DNA of 64,000 nucleotides from Acidobacteriota bacterium. GTDB lineage: Bacteria > Acidobacteriota > Terriglobia > Terriglobales > Acidobacteriaceae. The position numbers and the translations under genes were made by a program. The DNA is taken from the NCBI GenBank assembly GCA_018268895.1, contig JAFDVP010000001.1, positions 496,001 through 560,000 on the forward strand. The letters run 5' to 3'. The notes beneath the pieces are model-generated. The model saw only the letters and a program-made list of their open reading frames with translations. It did no database searches and was not told the DNA's origin. Positions 1 to 7,508 of the stretch are shown in pieces (position 1 is the first letter of the stretch; each line of letters begins with the position of its first letter).

Positions 1-286
1 TTTGCATCTGGTCCTGATCCATCGTCGCCCGCTCCTGGCTCTTTGCCGTGACCGAGATATTGACCACAGCCGGAGTCACGCGCGATGCTACCGACTCCAT
101 CGCCTGGTCGAGCGACGTCAGTGCCGAGACGCTGTGGTCGTCGAGCGGAGAGGCGGAGAATGCAGCGGCATGAACGCCTCCACTGCCGACAAAGATCGCG
201 GCCCCCAGGGTGAAGGCCCCGGCAATTGCAGCCGGTACTGCGAACTTCCTTCCTTTTGCTACTAATTGATTAGTTGGTGCGGACAT
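1..286 (-). CDS. HtrA/DegP-type serine protease, N-terminal part (runs off the left edge)
   Basis: The first 95 codons are visible on the minus strand; the frame has no stop before the window edge. A strong AGGAGG ribosome site precedes the ATG at 286. Residues about 10-40 form a hydrophobic signal or anchor segment. The later stretch SVASRVTPAVVNISVTAK matches the start of the protease domain of the DegP/DegQ/HtrA family, which degrades or refolds damaged envelope proteins. The catalytic His, Asp and Ser lie outside the window. It is the third gene of the blaI - M56 operon, 30 bp after the M56 stop. A palindrome identical in design to the one upstream of blaI overlaps codons 5-9. Confidence 0.8.
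   Translation of the reverse strand, partial: MSAPTNQLVAKGRKFAVPAAIAGAFTLGAAIFVGSGGVHAAAFSASPLDDHSVSALTSLDQAMESVASRVTPAVVNISVTAKSQERATMDQDQMQ
261..274. promoter_or_regulatory. BlaI-type operator candidate at the htrA start
   Basis: ACTAAT-TG-ATTAGT is a perfect 6-bp inverted repeat with a 2-bp centre. It lies inside the first codons of the htrA frame. The same half-sites with the same 2-bp spacing occur upstream of blaI at 2041-2054. BlaI/MecI/CopY repressors bind short palindromes as dimers, so repression of htrA by the neighbouring BlaI is plausible but inferred. Confidence 0.5.
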
Positions 287-316
287 GACGGTGCCCTCCT
301 CTGGGCGGTTTGGTAG

Positions 317-1615
317 TTAAAGTTGAATGACCAGCCAGCCGTTTCCAACAGGAACGGCTGCATAGGCGGACCCTGTTCTCTCCGAGATCGTGAGTGTCAG
401 GCGCGGCTGAGCAAATTGCATATCCGATCCGGTAAGTATGAGCAGGTCCTGCGGCTCAGGTTTGTGCTGACGATGAACGATGTTTTTGACAACCGGAGCG
501 CGATGCGAACGCTTGCGATCAACAGCGTTCGTCGAGGACTTTTGCGGCATCACTGCTTTCACCAACGTTGCCGAAGGCTTCTCGTCGCGTGTGGCGGGTA
601 GAACGATCTCTGCTGACGATATCGCGGACGGCGCGAGAGCAACCGAGGCAGTCGGAGCGGAGAAGCTGACCAGTGCGGGCATTCGAGTCAGTGACACTGC
701 CCCAACCGTCAGTCCTGCCAGAAAGACTCCGGCTACTGCATACCCCGCGGTGCGCCCCATGGTGCCGACAGGTCTCGACAGAATGCGCTGAACGCGATGG
801 ACCAGCTCCGGCCTTCTTCCCCACGCTCCCAGTGCAAGTGAGATGTTCCGGCGCAGCAACGATTGCTCGGCAAGGTTGGTGAGGCAGGAGGCATAAGCCT
901 TGTGGGCCGATGTGGCGGCCAGCACACAGTCGTCGCAGGCAAGCTCGCGTTCCATGCAGAGCCGCCGCTCGATCCAGTTGAGCGCGGGGTTCAGCGGAAA
1001 CAGGGCGAGACCGATCTTCTGCACAAGGTTCGTCCAGTCGTCCCAGCGCCGAAGATGTTCCATCTCATGCAGAACGATCTGTTCGCGCTCCTGCGACGAG
1101 AGCTGCGCGTCGATACTCTGCGGAAGCAGAATGCGTGGACGAAAGAACCCGGCTACGCTTGGCCTGTCGACCTCGGTTGAGGTGCACAGAGTTGCCCGCC
1201 TGCGCGCGCCGCGAAGCAATACCTCACAAGCCGCGTCAGGAACAACGGGAGAGGCTCCGGCTGCGATGCGCCGCAGTGAAACAGCGCTTCGGATAAGGCC
1301 TGTGATACGGGAGAGGGCAACGGTCGACCATACCGCCACAATGGCCACTCCCCAATACGCGTTGATGTGAAAGATATTCGCGGAAGCGGCAATCGATGGC
1401 CCGCCCCCTGTCCTGAGGGGCACAAGATGAAATGCGACTGCCGCAAGCATAACGGCAGCCCAGATGACGAAGCGGATGGAAGGCTTGAGACGCGGGCATA
1501 GATACAGCACAACGCCTACGCAGACGGTAAGCAATACGCCTTCGACAACGGCGTTAACCAGAGAAGAGGCTGCCGCTGCGGAATACTGCAACGCGGTTTC
1601 AAACAGATGCACCAT
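317..1615 (-). CDS. M56 family (BlaR1/MecR1-like) membrane metallopeptidase
   Basis: This 432-aa protein has hydrophobic segments near residues 15-40, 48-68, 85-100 and 285-305, as expected for BlaR1-type membrane peptidases. The zinc motif HEMEH is at 183-187, and the downstream ERELACDD around 222-229 supplies the third ligand. In this family the cytosolic peptidase is activated by an envelope signal and relieves repression by its partner BlaI. The roughly 110 residues after the last membrane segment are too short for the penicillin-binding sensor of true BlaR1, so the signal is unknown. Its start follows the blaI stop by 2 bp, which implies translational coupling. Confidence 0.85.
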   Translation of the reverse strand: MVHLFETALQYSAAAASSLVNAVVEGVLLTVCVGVVLYLCPRLKPSIRFVIWAAVMLAAVAFHLVPLRTGGGPSIAASANIFHINAYWGVAIVAVWSTVALSRITGLIRSAVSLRRIAAGASPVVPDAACEVLLRGARRRATLCTSTEVDRPSVAGFFRPRILLPQSIDAQLSSQEREQIVLHEMEHLRRWDDWTNLVQKIGLALFPLNPALNWIERRLCMERELACDDCVLAATSAHKAYASCLTNLAEQSLLRRNISLALGAWGRRPELVHRVQRILSRPVGTMGRTAGYAVAGVFLAGLTVGAVSLTRMPALVSFSAPTASVALAPSAISSAEIVLPATRDEKPSATLVKAVMPQKSSTNAVDRKRSHRAPVVKNIVHRQHKPEPQDLLILTGSDMQFAQPRLTLTISERTGSAYAAVPVGNGWLVIQL

Positions 1616-1617
1616 TG

Positions 1618-2016
1618 TTAGAACTCCTCCGCTGGTTCGTCCGGCGCATTTGCAATCGCCTCCTTGAGGCGTTTGATCTCGTCTGGAGTGATCTCGTCAT
1701 CGCCAAGCAGCGAAAGCAGCAGGCGCTCGCGCGAGTTGTCGAAGAAGCGTTGCAACAATTGCCGCACCTCCGATATGCTGGCATCGTTTTCGGCAACGCA
1801 GGGGCTGTAGAGAAAGGCGCGTCCATCCTGGCGGTGGCGCACATAACCTTTTTTCTCAAGAATGCGGATCGTCGTCAGGACCGACGTGTAGGCGAGCGGA
1901 ACCGTATCCGACAGACCTGATACGAGATCGGATACGGCGGATTCGCCTCTCTCCCACAGAATCTTCATCAGTCGAAGTTCCGCTTCCGTCAGCGTGTTGG
2001 ATCTCTTCGGCGGCAT
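1618..2016 (-). CDS. blaI: BlaI/MecI/CopY family transcriptional repressor
   Basis: The 132-aa protein starts with LTEAELRLMKILWERGESAVSDL, the winged-helix signature of BlaI/MecI (Penicillinase_R). The rest contains the LEKKGYV recognition region and a C-terminal dimerisation helix, and the length is normal for the family. A GTAGGAAACG ribosome site precedes the ATG. It is the first gene of a blaI-M56-htrA operon. The palindrome at 2040-2055, just upstream, is a good autoregulatory operator candidate. Family knowledge says BlaI is inactivated after its M56 partner senses envelope stress. The identity of the stress here is open. Confidence 0.9.
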   Translation of the reverse strand: MPPKRSNTLTEAELRLMKILWERGESAVSDLVSGLSDTVPLAYTSVLTTIRILEKKGYVRHRQDGRAFLYSPCVAENDASISEVRQLLQRFFDNSRERLLLSLLGDDEITPDEIKRLKEAIANAPDEPAEEF

Positions 2017-2039
2017 CGTTTCCTACTGGAGAGACGGTC

Positions 2040-2055
2040 AACTAATAAATTAGTT
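2040..2055. promoter_or_regulatory. BlaI operator candidate upstream of blaI
   Basis: AACTAATAAATTAGTT is a perfect 7-bp inverted repeat around a 2-bp centre, 24 bp upstream of the blaI ATG and within its probable promoter. It shares ACTAAT-NN-ATTAGT with the element at the htrA start (261-274). Confidence 0.6.
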
Positions 2056-2101
2056 AGCAACTCAGCAAGCCAGTTTTAGTTTGTTGTCTTATCCGAAGCC
2101 G

Positions 2102-3532
2102 TTAGACCGGAGTGACTTCCAGCTCGTTATGAAGATGACCGCTGGTGGTCGATCCCGCATCGGGTGGCAGGCTAAGACTGTCGAAGACCGGTCCAAGCGA
2201 CAGCACGGCGATGGCCAGAATCGCGAGCCGGAAGTCCAGAAGCTGGGGCATTGCGGCAGAGTGGCCACGCGCGTGCGCGATGAAGCGCAACGTGATGGCT
2301 CCCACCGCAACGCCCAGCCCCATGCTGAGCTGCATGACAGCACTCAGGAAGCCGTTGGCGCGGCTCATGCGCTCCGGGGTGATCTCGGAGTACGCGAGCG
2401 TCGTCATGCAGGTGAACTCGAGCGACCGGAACGCGCCGTGAAAGAACAGAATGGCGGCGATCAAAGCTGGAGGAGTCGCCGGACCGAGCGCGGCGCACGC
2501 CATCATCGACGCCGTCGTGATCAATCCGTTCATGATGAGAAGTCTGCGGAAGCCGAAGCGCCGGAGCAGTTGAATCACGACGGACTTCATGCTGAGGTCG
2601 CCAAGGAAGAGAGCGAGCAGATAAAGACCGGAGTGAAAGGCGCTCATGCCGAAGGCGATCTGAAACATGAGCGGCAACAGAAACGGAAGGACCGAGACTG
2701 AGATGCGGAAGAGACTGGCTCCATAAACAGAGAGAGAGTACGTCTTTAGCTTCATCGATTCCAGATCGATGAACGAAGTTGTGGGTCTGCGTCGCGCGAT
2801 GACGATCGCTGCTACCCCGCTAAGAAGACTCAACAATAGAATCGCGACCGGGCCCTGCCAGTGTTGCCCCTCCGCTCCGAGTTTTTCCATGGCATAGACG
2901 GCGCCCGATGATGCCGCTCCGCCAAGCGCGAAGGTCAACCAGTCAAACGGATGGACCTCTTCGGCGCGAACGTTCTCAATCCAAAGCAGCGTAAGAACAA
3001 GGGCGGCGATGCCAAGGGGAAGGTTGAGGAAGAAGATCCAGTGCCAGCTCCAGTAGGTCGTAATAAAGCCGCCAATCGCAGGGCCCAGCACTAGAGCTGT
3101 AAGGCCCGGCCAGCTTATATAGGCGATGGCCTGCGCGAGCTGGTCCTTCGGCGTGTTGCGCAGTACGACCAGGCGGCCGACAGGAACCATCATGGCCCCG
3201 CCGATGCCTTGCAGGATGCGCATCAGCGTGAATTGTGTCAGCGTCTTTGAGATACCGCAGAGGAGCGATGCCACGGTGAAGATGACGATGGCCGATGCAA
3301 ACACCGAGCGGGAACCGAAACGGTCGGCCACCCAGCCGCTGATTGGAATAAAGACCGCCAGTGTAAGCAAATATGCGGTCATACCAATGTTGAGGCTGAC
3401 GGCGCCAACGTGGAAGCTGCGCGCCATCTGGGGAAGGGCGGTAGCGATAATCGTACCGTCGAGGTTCTCCATAAAAAATGCTCCCGCGATCAGCGATGTA
3501 ACGTACAGCGGAGAGCGTTTCTTTGCAGTCAT
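2102..3532 (-). CDS. MFS multidrug transporter, DHA2 (EmrB/QacA) type
   Basis: A 476-aa inner-membrane protein with about 14 hydrophobic segments. The N-terminal motif LDGTIIATALPQMARSF is the DHA2 motif D1, GWVADRFGSRSVF is MFS motif A, and RILQGIGGAMMVP matches motif C/B of proton-driven drug exporters. The family exports hydrophobic or cationic compounds using the proton gradient. No EmrA-like adaptor is adjacent. It is divergent from the MFS gene at 3783, with 250 bp between them. The substrate cannot be named. Confidence 0.85.
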   Translation of the reverse strand: MTAKKRSPLYVTSLIAGAFFMENLDGTIIATALPQMARSFHVGAVSLNIGMTAYLLTLAVFIPISGWVADRFGSRSVFASAIVIFTVASLLCGISKTLTQFTLMRILQGIGGAMMVPVGRLVVLRNTPKDQLAQAIAYISWPGLTALVLGPAIGGFITTYWSWHWIFFLNLPLGIAALVLTLLWIENVRAEEVHPFDWLTFALGGAASSGAVYAMEKLGAEGQHWQGPVAILLLSLLSGVAAIVIARRRPTTSFIDLESMKLKTYSLSVYGASLFRISVSVLPFLLPLMFQIAFGMSAFHSGLYLLALFLGDLSMKSVVIQLLRRFGFRRLLIMNGLITTASMMACAALGPATPPALIAAILFFHGAFRSLEFTCMTTLAYSEITPERMSRANGFLSAVMQLSMGLGVAVGAITLRFIAHARGHSAAMPQLLDFRLAILAIAVLSLGPVFDSLSLPPDAGSTTSGHLHNELEVTPV

Positions 3533-3782
3533 CCCTTAAGTTTACGAAATTACAATGGTTCCCGGTCCTCTACAGCGCGTTTTCATGATTTTTTGAAATT
3601 GAGATGGCAATTCGTTCCATCAACGCTCAGAGGCCATCCTTCCAACTAAGACATATAGCCCTTGCGCATGGTTCCCGCGCGCCGATACCATTCAGGTGCC
3701 ATTCGGGTACCGGATGGTTCAGTTGCAACAAACTTGCAAACATATAGATAGAGACGGTCGCGTAGCGACTGTCAGGAGCATG

Positions 3783-5081
3783 ATGTCCGACGAGCGTCGT
3801 ACCAGGATCCGTTTTTTTCTTGCCTTCTGGCTCTTTGTTATCAGCGGTGTTGCCTTTCTCGACCGCACAAATATCACCATCGCCGGCCTTGAGATCAGCA
3901 GAGAGTATGGTCTGGGAGATCAGCGCCTGGGATGGATATTCAGCGCGTTTCTGATCGGGTACGCCGTCTTCCAAATCCCGGCCGGATGGCTTGCGGCACG
4001 CTTTGGGCCGCGAAAGGTGCTGACTCTCGGTGTCCTATGGTGGGGCGTTGCGACAGCACTTACCGCCATGCTGCCAACAGGAATCGCTCATGCCGTTCTA
4101 CTTCTGATTACCATCCGCTTTGCCCTTGGAGCAGGCGAGGCGGTTGTCTATCCGGCAGCCAACCAGTTCGTTGCCCGATGGGTTCCGCTTGAAGAACGCG
4201 GCTTTATCAACGGGTTGATCTTCGCCGGTGTGGGAGCGGGAAGCGGGCTTACGCCGCCATTGCTCACCTGGTTCATTACCAATCAGGGATGGCGAGCCGC
4301 CTTCTGGTTCAGCGCCATTGTGGGCGTGATCGTCGGAGCAATCTGGTGGTACGCGGCACGCGATACTCCCGACGAGCATCCTGCCGTCTCTCAGGCAGAG
4401 CTGCGCAAGATACGCGACGGCCTGAGCTACACACCAGTCCAGACTGCGTCGCAAAATGCTGTCGACAAAGACGCTCCCATATCATGGCGGGCAATCCTGC
4501 ATCGCCGCGACCTGCCCGCCCTGATGATCGGCTACTTCGCCTTCGGATATGTCGCGTGGATCTTCTTTAGCTGGTTCTTTCTTTACATGGTGCAGGTGCG
4601 CGGCTTCGATCTAAAGTCCAGTGCGCGCTTCGCCATGCTTCCGTTCCTGCTGATGACCGTCTGCTGCCTTGTAGGAGGCGTTCTCAGCGACAGGCTTACG
4701 ACCCGTTTCGGACTTCGGGTTGGCCGCTGCGGTCTAGCTGCAGCCGCTCTCGCAATTGCTGCCGTCTTTCTGGTTCTGGGATCGCAGACGCACAGTCCGC
4801 AACTTGCCGGGTTTATTCTTGCGGGCGGCGGCGGTACCCTCTATCTCTCGCAAAGCTCTTTCTGGTCGGTCTCCAACGATATCGCGGGGCGAAGCTCCGG
4901 CGTCTTCTCCAGTATGGTCAACATGGGAGGACAGATTGGCGGGGCGGTCACTGCGTCGCTGACCCCGTGGATCGCCCACCGCTTCGGATGGACAACCTCC
5001 TTCGCCGTAGCGTCGGCGTTGGCCATTCTTGGCGCGATCTGCTGGCTCACCGTGCATCCAGAGAGACCGTTGGATGCGTAA
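3783..5081 (+). CDS. MFS transporter, anion:cation symporter (ACS) type
   Basis: A 432-aa protein with 12 predicted membrane segments. The stretch RTNITIAGLEISREYGL near the N-terminus and the motif GWLAARFGPRKVL place it with ACS-family importers of organic anions (hexuronates, glucarate, tartrate and relatives). Two adjacent ATGs exist (3780, 3783); the second is better spaced from AGGAG at 3774-3778. The frame extends upstream to 3696 but that part lacks a ribosome site. It lies 28 bp before the sensor kinase gene, so it probably shares a transcript with the two-component system, which may respond to the same solute. Confidence 0.82.
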   Translation: MSDERRTRIRFFLAFWLFVISGVAFLDRTNITIAGLEISREYGLGDQRLGWIFSAFLIGYAVFQIPAGWLAARFGPRKVLTLGVLWWGVATALTAMLPTGIAHAVLLLITIRFALGAGEAVVYPAANQFVARWVPLEERGFINGLIFAGVGAGSGLTPPLLTWFITNQGWRAAFWFSAIVGVIVGAIWWYAARDTPDEHPAVSQAELRKIRDGLSYTPVQTASQNAVDKDAPISWRAILHRRDLPALMIGYFAFGYVAWIFFSWFFLYMVQVRGFDLKSSARFAMLPFLLMTVCCLVGGVLSDRLTTRFGLRVGRCGLAAAALAIAAVFLVLGSQTHSPQLAGFILAGGGGTLYLSQSSFWSVSNDIAGRSSGVFSSMVNMGGQIGGAVTASLTPWIAHRFGWTTSFAVASALAILGAICWLTVHPERPLDA

Positions 5082-5109
5082 TGCGATTGCATTGTGCTAA
5101 GGGTTGCAT

Positions 5110-6651
5110 ATGACCGACAGGGGAAATCTCGCGCGAATGGTCTCGCTTCGGCTGTTCTGCCGGCTGATCGTTCTGCTTGCGCTGATACTCTCCGTGTCAG
5201 TCCTCGGCTACGCAGATGAAGGCTTGCCCCAGCCTGGCTCAATCGTTGCTGAACACCCGGTTCCAGAGACGGGCGACGGCGTTCGACAGATTTATCGCGA
5301 CCAGCAGGGCGTACTTTGGGTTGCGACAGAAGGAAAAGTCGAACGGCTGACGAGGAACTCTCTCGAAGTCCTGCCGGCAGTTGGAGGCATCTCACCGGAG
5401 ATCGTCGCTCCTTTTGCCGAGGACGGCAACGGAGGCATGTTCTTTATTACCTCCGATGGGCTGTTTCAGTGGGAGAAGGGGGCGGTTCGCCGGCTGCCTC
5501 TTCAGCTTGCGCCTGAGGACGCAGTGGTCGCCGTGTACCGCGATCCCCGGCAGCGTGTCTGGCTTGGAACTCGCACTGGTGTCTATGAACTGGTTGCGCG
5601 AAAGGCCAGCGTGTTCGCTCCATTGGCGCAACCCGCATACGAAGCGGTCCTTCATGCCAGTGTGCATGGTCCTGTCACTGCTTTGCAGGGAGATGCTGCT
5701 GGGAACCTGTGGATCGGCACAAGCTCAGATGGTTTGTGGCGCCTGGAGCGCGATGGCCTCGTCCGCGCCACCCCTGGCAGTCTCGAGAGCAGCGCTCCTC
5801 TCGAGACACTCAGCGATAAAGACCGCAGCAGCGCCGAAGCCCGCATTGTGAGCCGTCTTCCGTCGATCTATCAGAGCTTGTACTTCTATCTCGTTTTGTC
5901 GATCGCTATCGTTGCATTCTCTGTGTATCTTCTGCGGCGCAAGATGCAGTTGATGACCGGGCGACTGGGGATTGTGCTTGAAGAACGCAACAGAATTGCG
6001 TCGGAGTGCCATGACACTCTGATGGCGGGATTCGCCGCAATCTCATGGCAGCTCGAAGCCACTGCCAAACTGTTTCGCGACAGCGGAGCGGAGACCACTC
6101 CGGCTGCGAAGTCGTGCGATCTTGCGCGCAGTATGGTCTCGCACTGTCAGGCCGAGGCGCGCCGCATCATCTGGGACCTGCGCGACACCGGCGAGGTCAC
6201 AGATGTCCTCTCGCAGGCATTGTCGCGCGCTCTCTCTGCAAGCCATATCCAGGCCGCCATCGAGACGACACTCGATGTCGAGGGCGACGAAGTCCATCTC
6301 GCACCGGGCTGCGTGCATCACCTGGTCTGCATCGGTCAGGAAGCCGTATCGAACGCAATCCGTCATGCAAAGCCCTCGCATATCCTGGTGAACCTTCGCT
6401 ATGACAGCGATGCTCTCTCTCTTTCCATTCGCGATAACGGACACGGATTTCTCCCTGCCGATCGTGCGGCCTCGCGTCGAGGACACTTCGGCATTCCCGT
6501 TATGGAGGAGCGCGCGCGCAAGCTCGGCGGAAGCCTTCGCATTCAAACCTCTGTTGGCGCAGGAACCGAAGTGATGGTCAAGGTCGCTTTCAATGCCATG
6601 CAGCAACCAGTTAATGAGCAACACCATGTGATACGTTGGATTGGGATATGA
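5110..6651 (+). CDS. Sensor histidine kinase with short beta-propeller-like sensor (HisKA_3 type)
   Basis: A 513-aa protein. Residues 1-36 are a signal peptide. The periplasmic part (40-250) carries about four short blade-like repeats (GVLWVATEGKVERL, QRVWLGTRTGVYEL, GNLWIGTSSDGLWRL), as in two-component propeller sensors but far fewer than the usual 14. A membrane helix spans 256-275. The phosphoacceptor is H301 in ERNRIASECHDTLMAG, followed by an ATPase domain with EAVSNAIRHAK (N box) and DNGHGF (G1 box). ATG at 5110 follows AAGGG. The gene overlaps the response regulator by ATGA. Confidence 0.88.
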   Translation: MTDRGNLARMVSLRLFCRLIVLLALILSVSVLGYADEGLPQPGSIVAEHPVPETGDGVRQIYRDQQGVLWVATEGKVERLTRNSLEVLPAVGGISPEIVAPFAEDGNGGMFFITSDGLFQWEKGAVRRLPLQLAPEDAVVAVYRDPRQRVWLGTRTGVYELVARKASVFAPLAQPAYEAVLHASVHGPVTALQGDAAGNLWIGTSSDGLWRLERDGLVRATPGSLESSAPLETLSDKDRSSAEARIVSRLPSIYQSLYFYLVLSIAIVAFSVYLLRRKMQLMTGRLGIVLEERNRIASECHDTLMAGFAAISWQLEATAKLFRDSGAETTPAAKSCDLARSMVSHCQAEARRIIWDLRDTGEVTDVLSQALSRALSASHIQAAIETTLDVEGDEVHLAPGCVHHLVCIGQEAVSNAIRHAKPSHILVNLRYDSDALSLSIRDNGHGFLPADRAASRRGHFGIPVMEERARKLGGSLRIQTSVGAGTEVMVKVAFNAMQQPVNEQHHVIRWIGI

Positions 6652-7271
6652 AGCAGATTCGAGTTCTTCTGATCGAAGACCACTTTTTAGCACGCATCGC
6701 TCTTCATTCGGTGCTTTCAGGGCACCCTCAGATACAGATTGTGGGCGAGGCAGGCGACGGGGAACTCGGTATCTCCATGTACCGGCAGTTGCGTCCGGAC
6801 GTCGTGGTGCTCGATCTGCGGCTTCCGCGCGTCAGCGGCTTCGATGTCATCGTTGCCCTGCGCAAGGAGTTCCCCAGTGTGCGCATCGTCATCCTCTCCA
6901 ACTACCACGGCAGCGAAGATGTCTATCGCGCCGTGCGCAATGGAGCGATGGCCTACCTGACAAAGGACGCGAGCGGCGAGGAGCTTCTCAGCGCCATTCA
7001 GAGCGTCGACCGCGGACTGCGCTACCTGCCTCACGGTGCGCTTGACCGGCTGGCCGAGAGAATGCCCTCTGTCGACTTGACGCCGCGCGAAGCCGAGGTG
7101 CTGGCCTGCATCACCCAGGGGCGCAGCAACCGCGAGATCGCCGAGGACCTGAAGATCGCCGAGAAGACCGTCCGTATCCATGTCAGCTCGCTTTTGGACA
7201 AAATGGGGGCCCGTGATCGCACGCAGGCAACTATTTATGCACTCCAGCGGGGACTAGTTCACCTCGATTGA
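6648..7271 (+). CDS. NarL/FixJ-family response regulator
   Basis: A 207-aa protein with a receiver domain (1-120; acidic pair E10/D11, phosphoacceptor D56 in VVVLDLRLP, Lys in AYLTKDAS) and a C-terminal LuxR-type helix-turn-helix (about 145-205; LTPREAEVLACITQGRSNREIA). It is the partner of the upstream kinase, whose stop overlaps this ATG. A longer reading from a TTG at 6636 is possible but has no support. Good target candidates are its own operon and the Oar operon that starts 238 bp downstream, whose leader holds a tandem 15-bp repeat. Confidence 0.92.
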   Translation: MKQIRVLLIEDHFLARIALHSVLSGHPQIQIVGEAGDGELGISMYRQLRPDVVVLDLRLPRVSGFDVIVALRKEFPSVRIVILSNYHGSEDVYRAVRNGAMAYLTKDASGEELLSAIQSVDRGLRYLPHGALDRLAERMPSVDLTPREAEVLACITQGRSNREIAEDLKIAEKTVRIHVSSLLDKMGARDRTQATIYALQRGLVHLD

Positions 7272-7332
7272 TTAGCTCAACTTATTTATTTTCATTAACT
7301 TGGAATAAAATTAAGGCATTTGTCCTATTCAT

Positions 7333-7362
7333 CCGACTGACAACCGTCCGATTGACGACAGT
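7333..7362. promoter_or_regulatory. Tandem 15-bp direct repeat upstream of the Oar operon
   Basis: CCGACTGACAACCGT is followed directly by CCGATTGACGACAGT; 12 of 15 positions match. The pair lies 147 bp upstream of the receptor start, in the leader just after the response regulator gene. Direct repeats of this size are common regulator sites, and the adjacent LuxR-type response regulator is the obvious candidate, but this is inference. Confidence 0.4.
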
Positions 7363-7508
7363 GTGTGAATGTCATGAGAATCGTTCCCACACGCACAGAA
7401 GAGCAGCATCGCGCAAAGATCGAGCGCTGCGAAGCTCATTTTCTGCAGTTTTGACATCAATTACCGTACCGTTTGCACGCCCTGTTTCACAGTAACCAGG
7501 AGGCTCCA

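Noticed and set aside
317..1615. M56 protein as a beta-lactam sensor
   Set aside because: It lacks the C-terminal penicillin-binding domain of BlaR1/MecR1, and no beta-lactamase is adjacent.
2081..2701. 206-codon plus-strand frame
   Set aside because: It is antisense to the DHA2 transporter, very polar and without any family features.
3684..3722. CCATTC direct repeats and ACCATTC/GGATGGT dyad upstream of the MFS gene
   Set aside because: The matches are short and imperfect; chance occurrence is likely.
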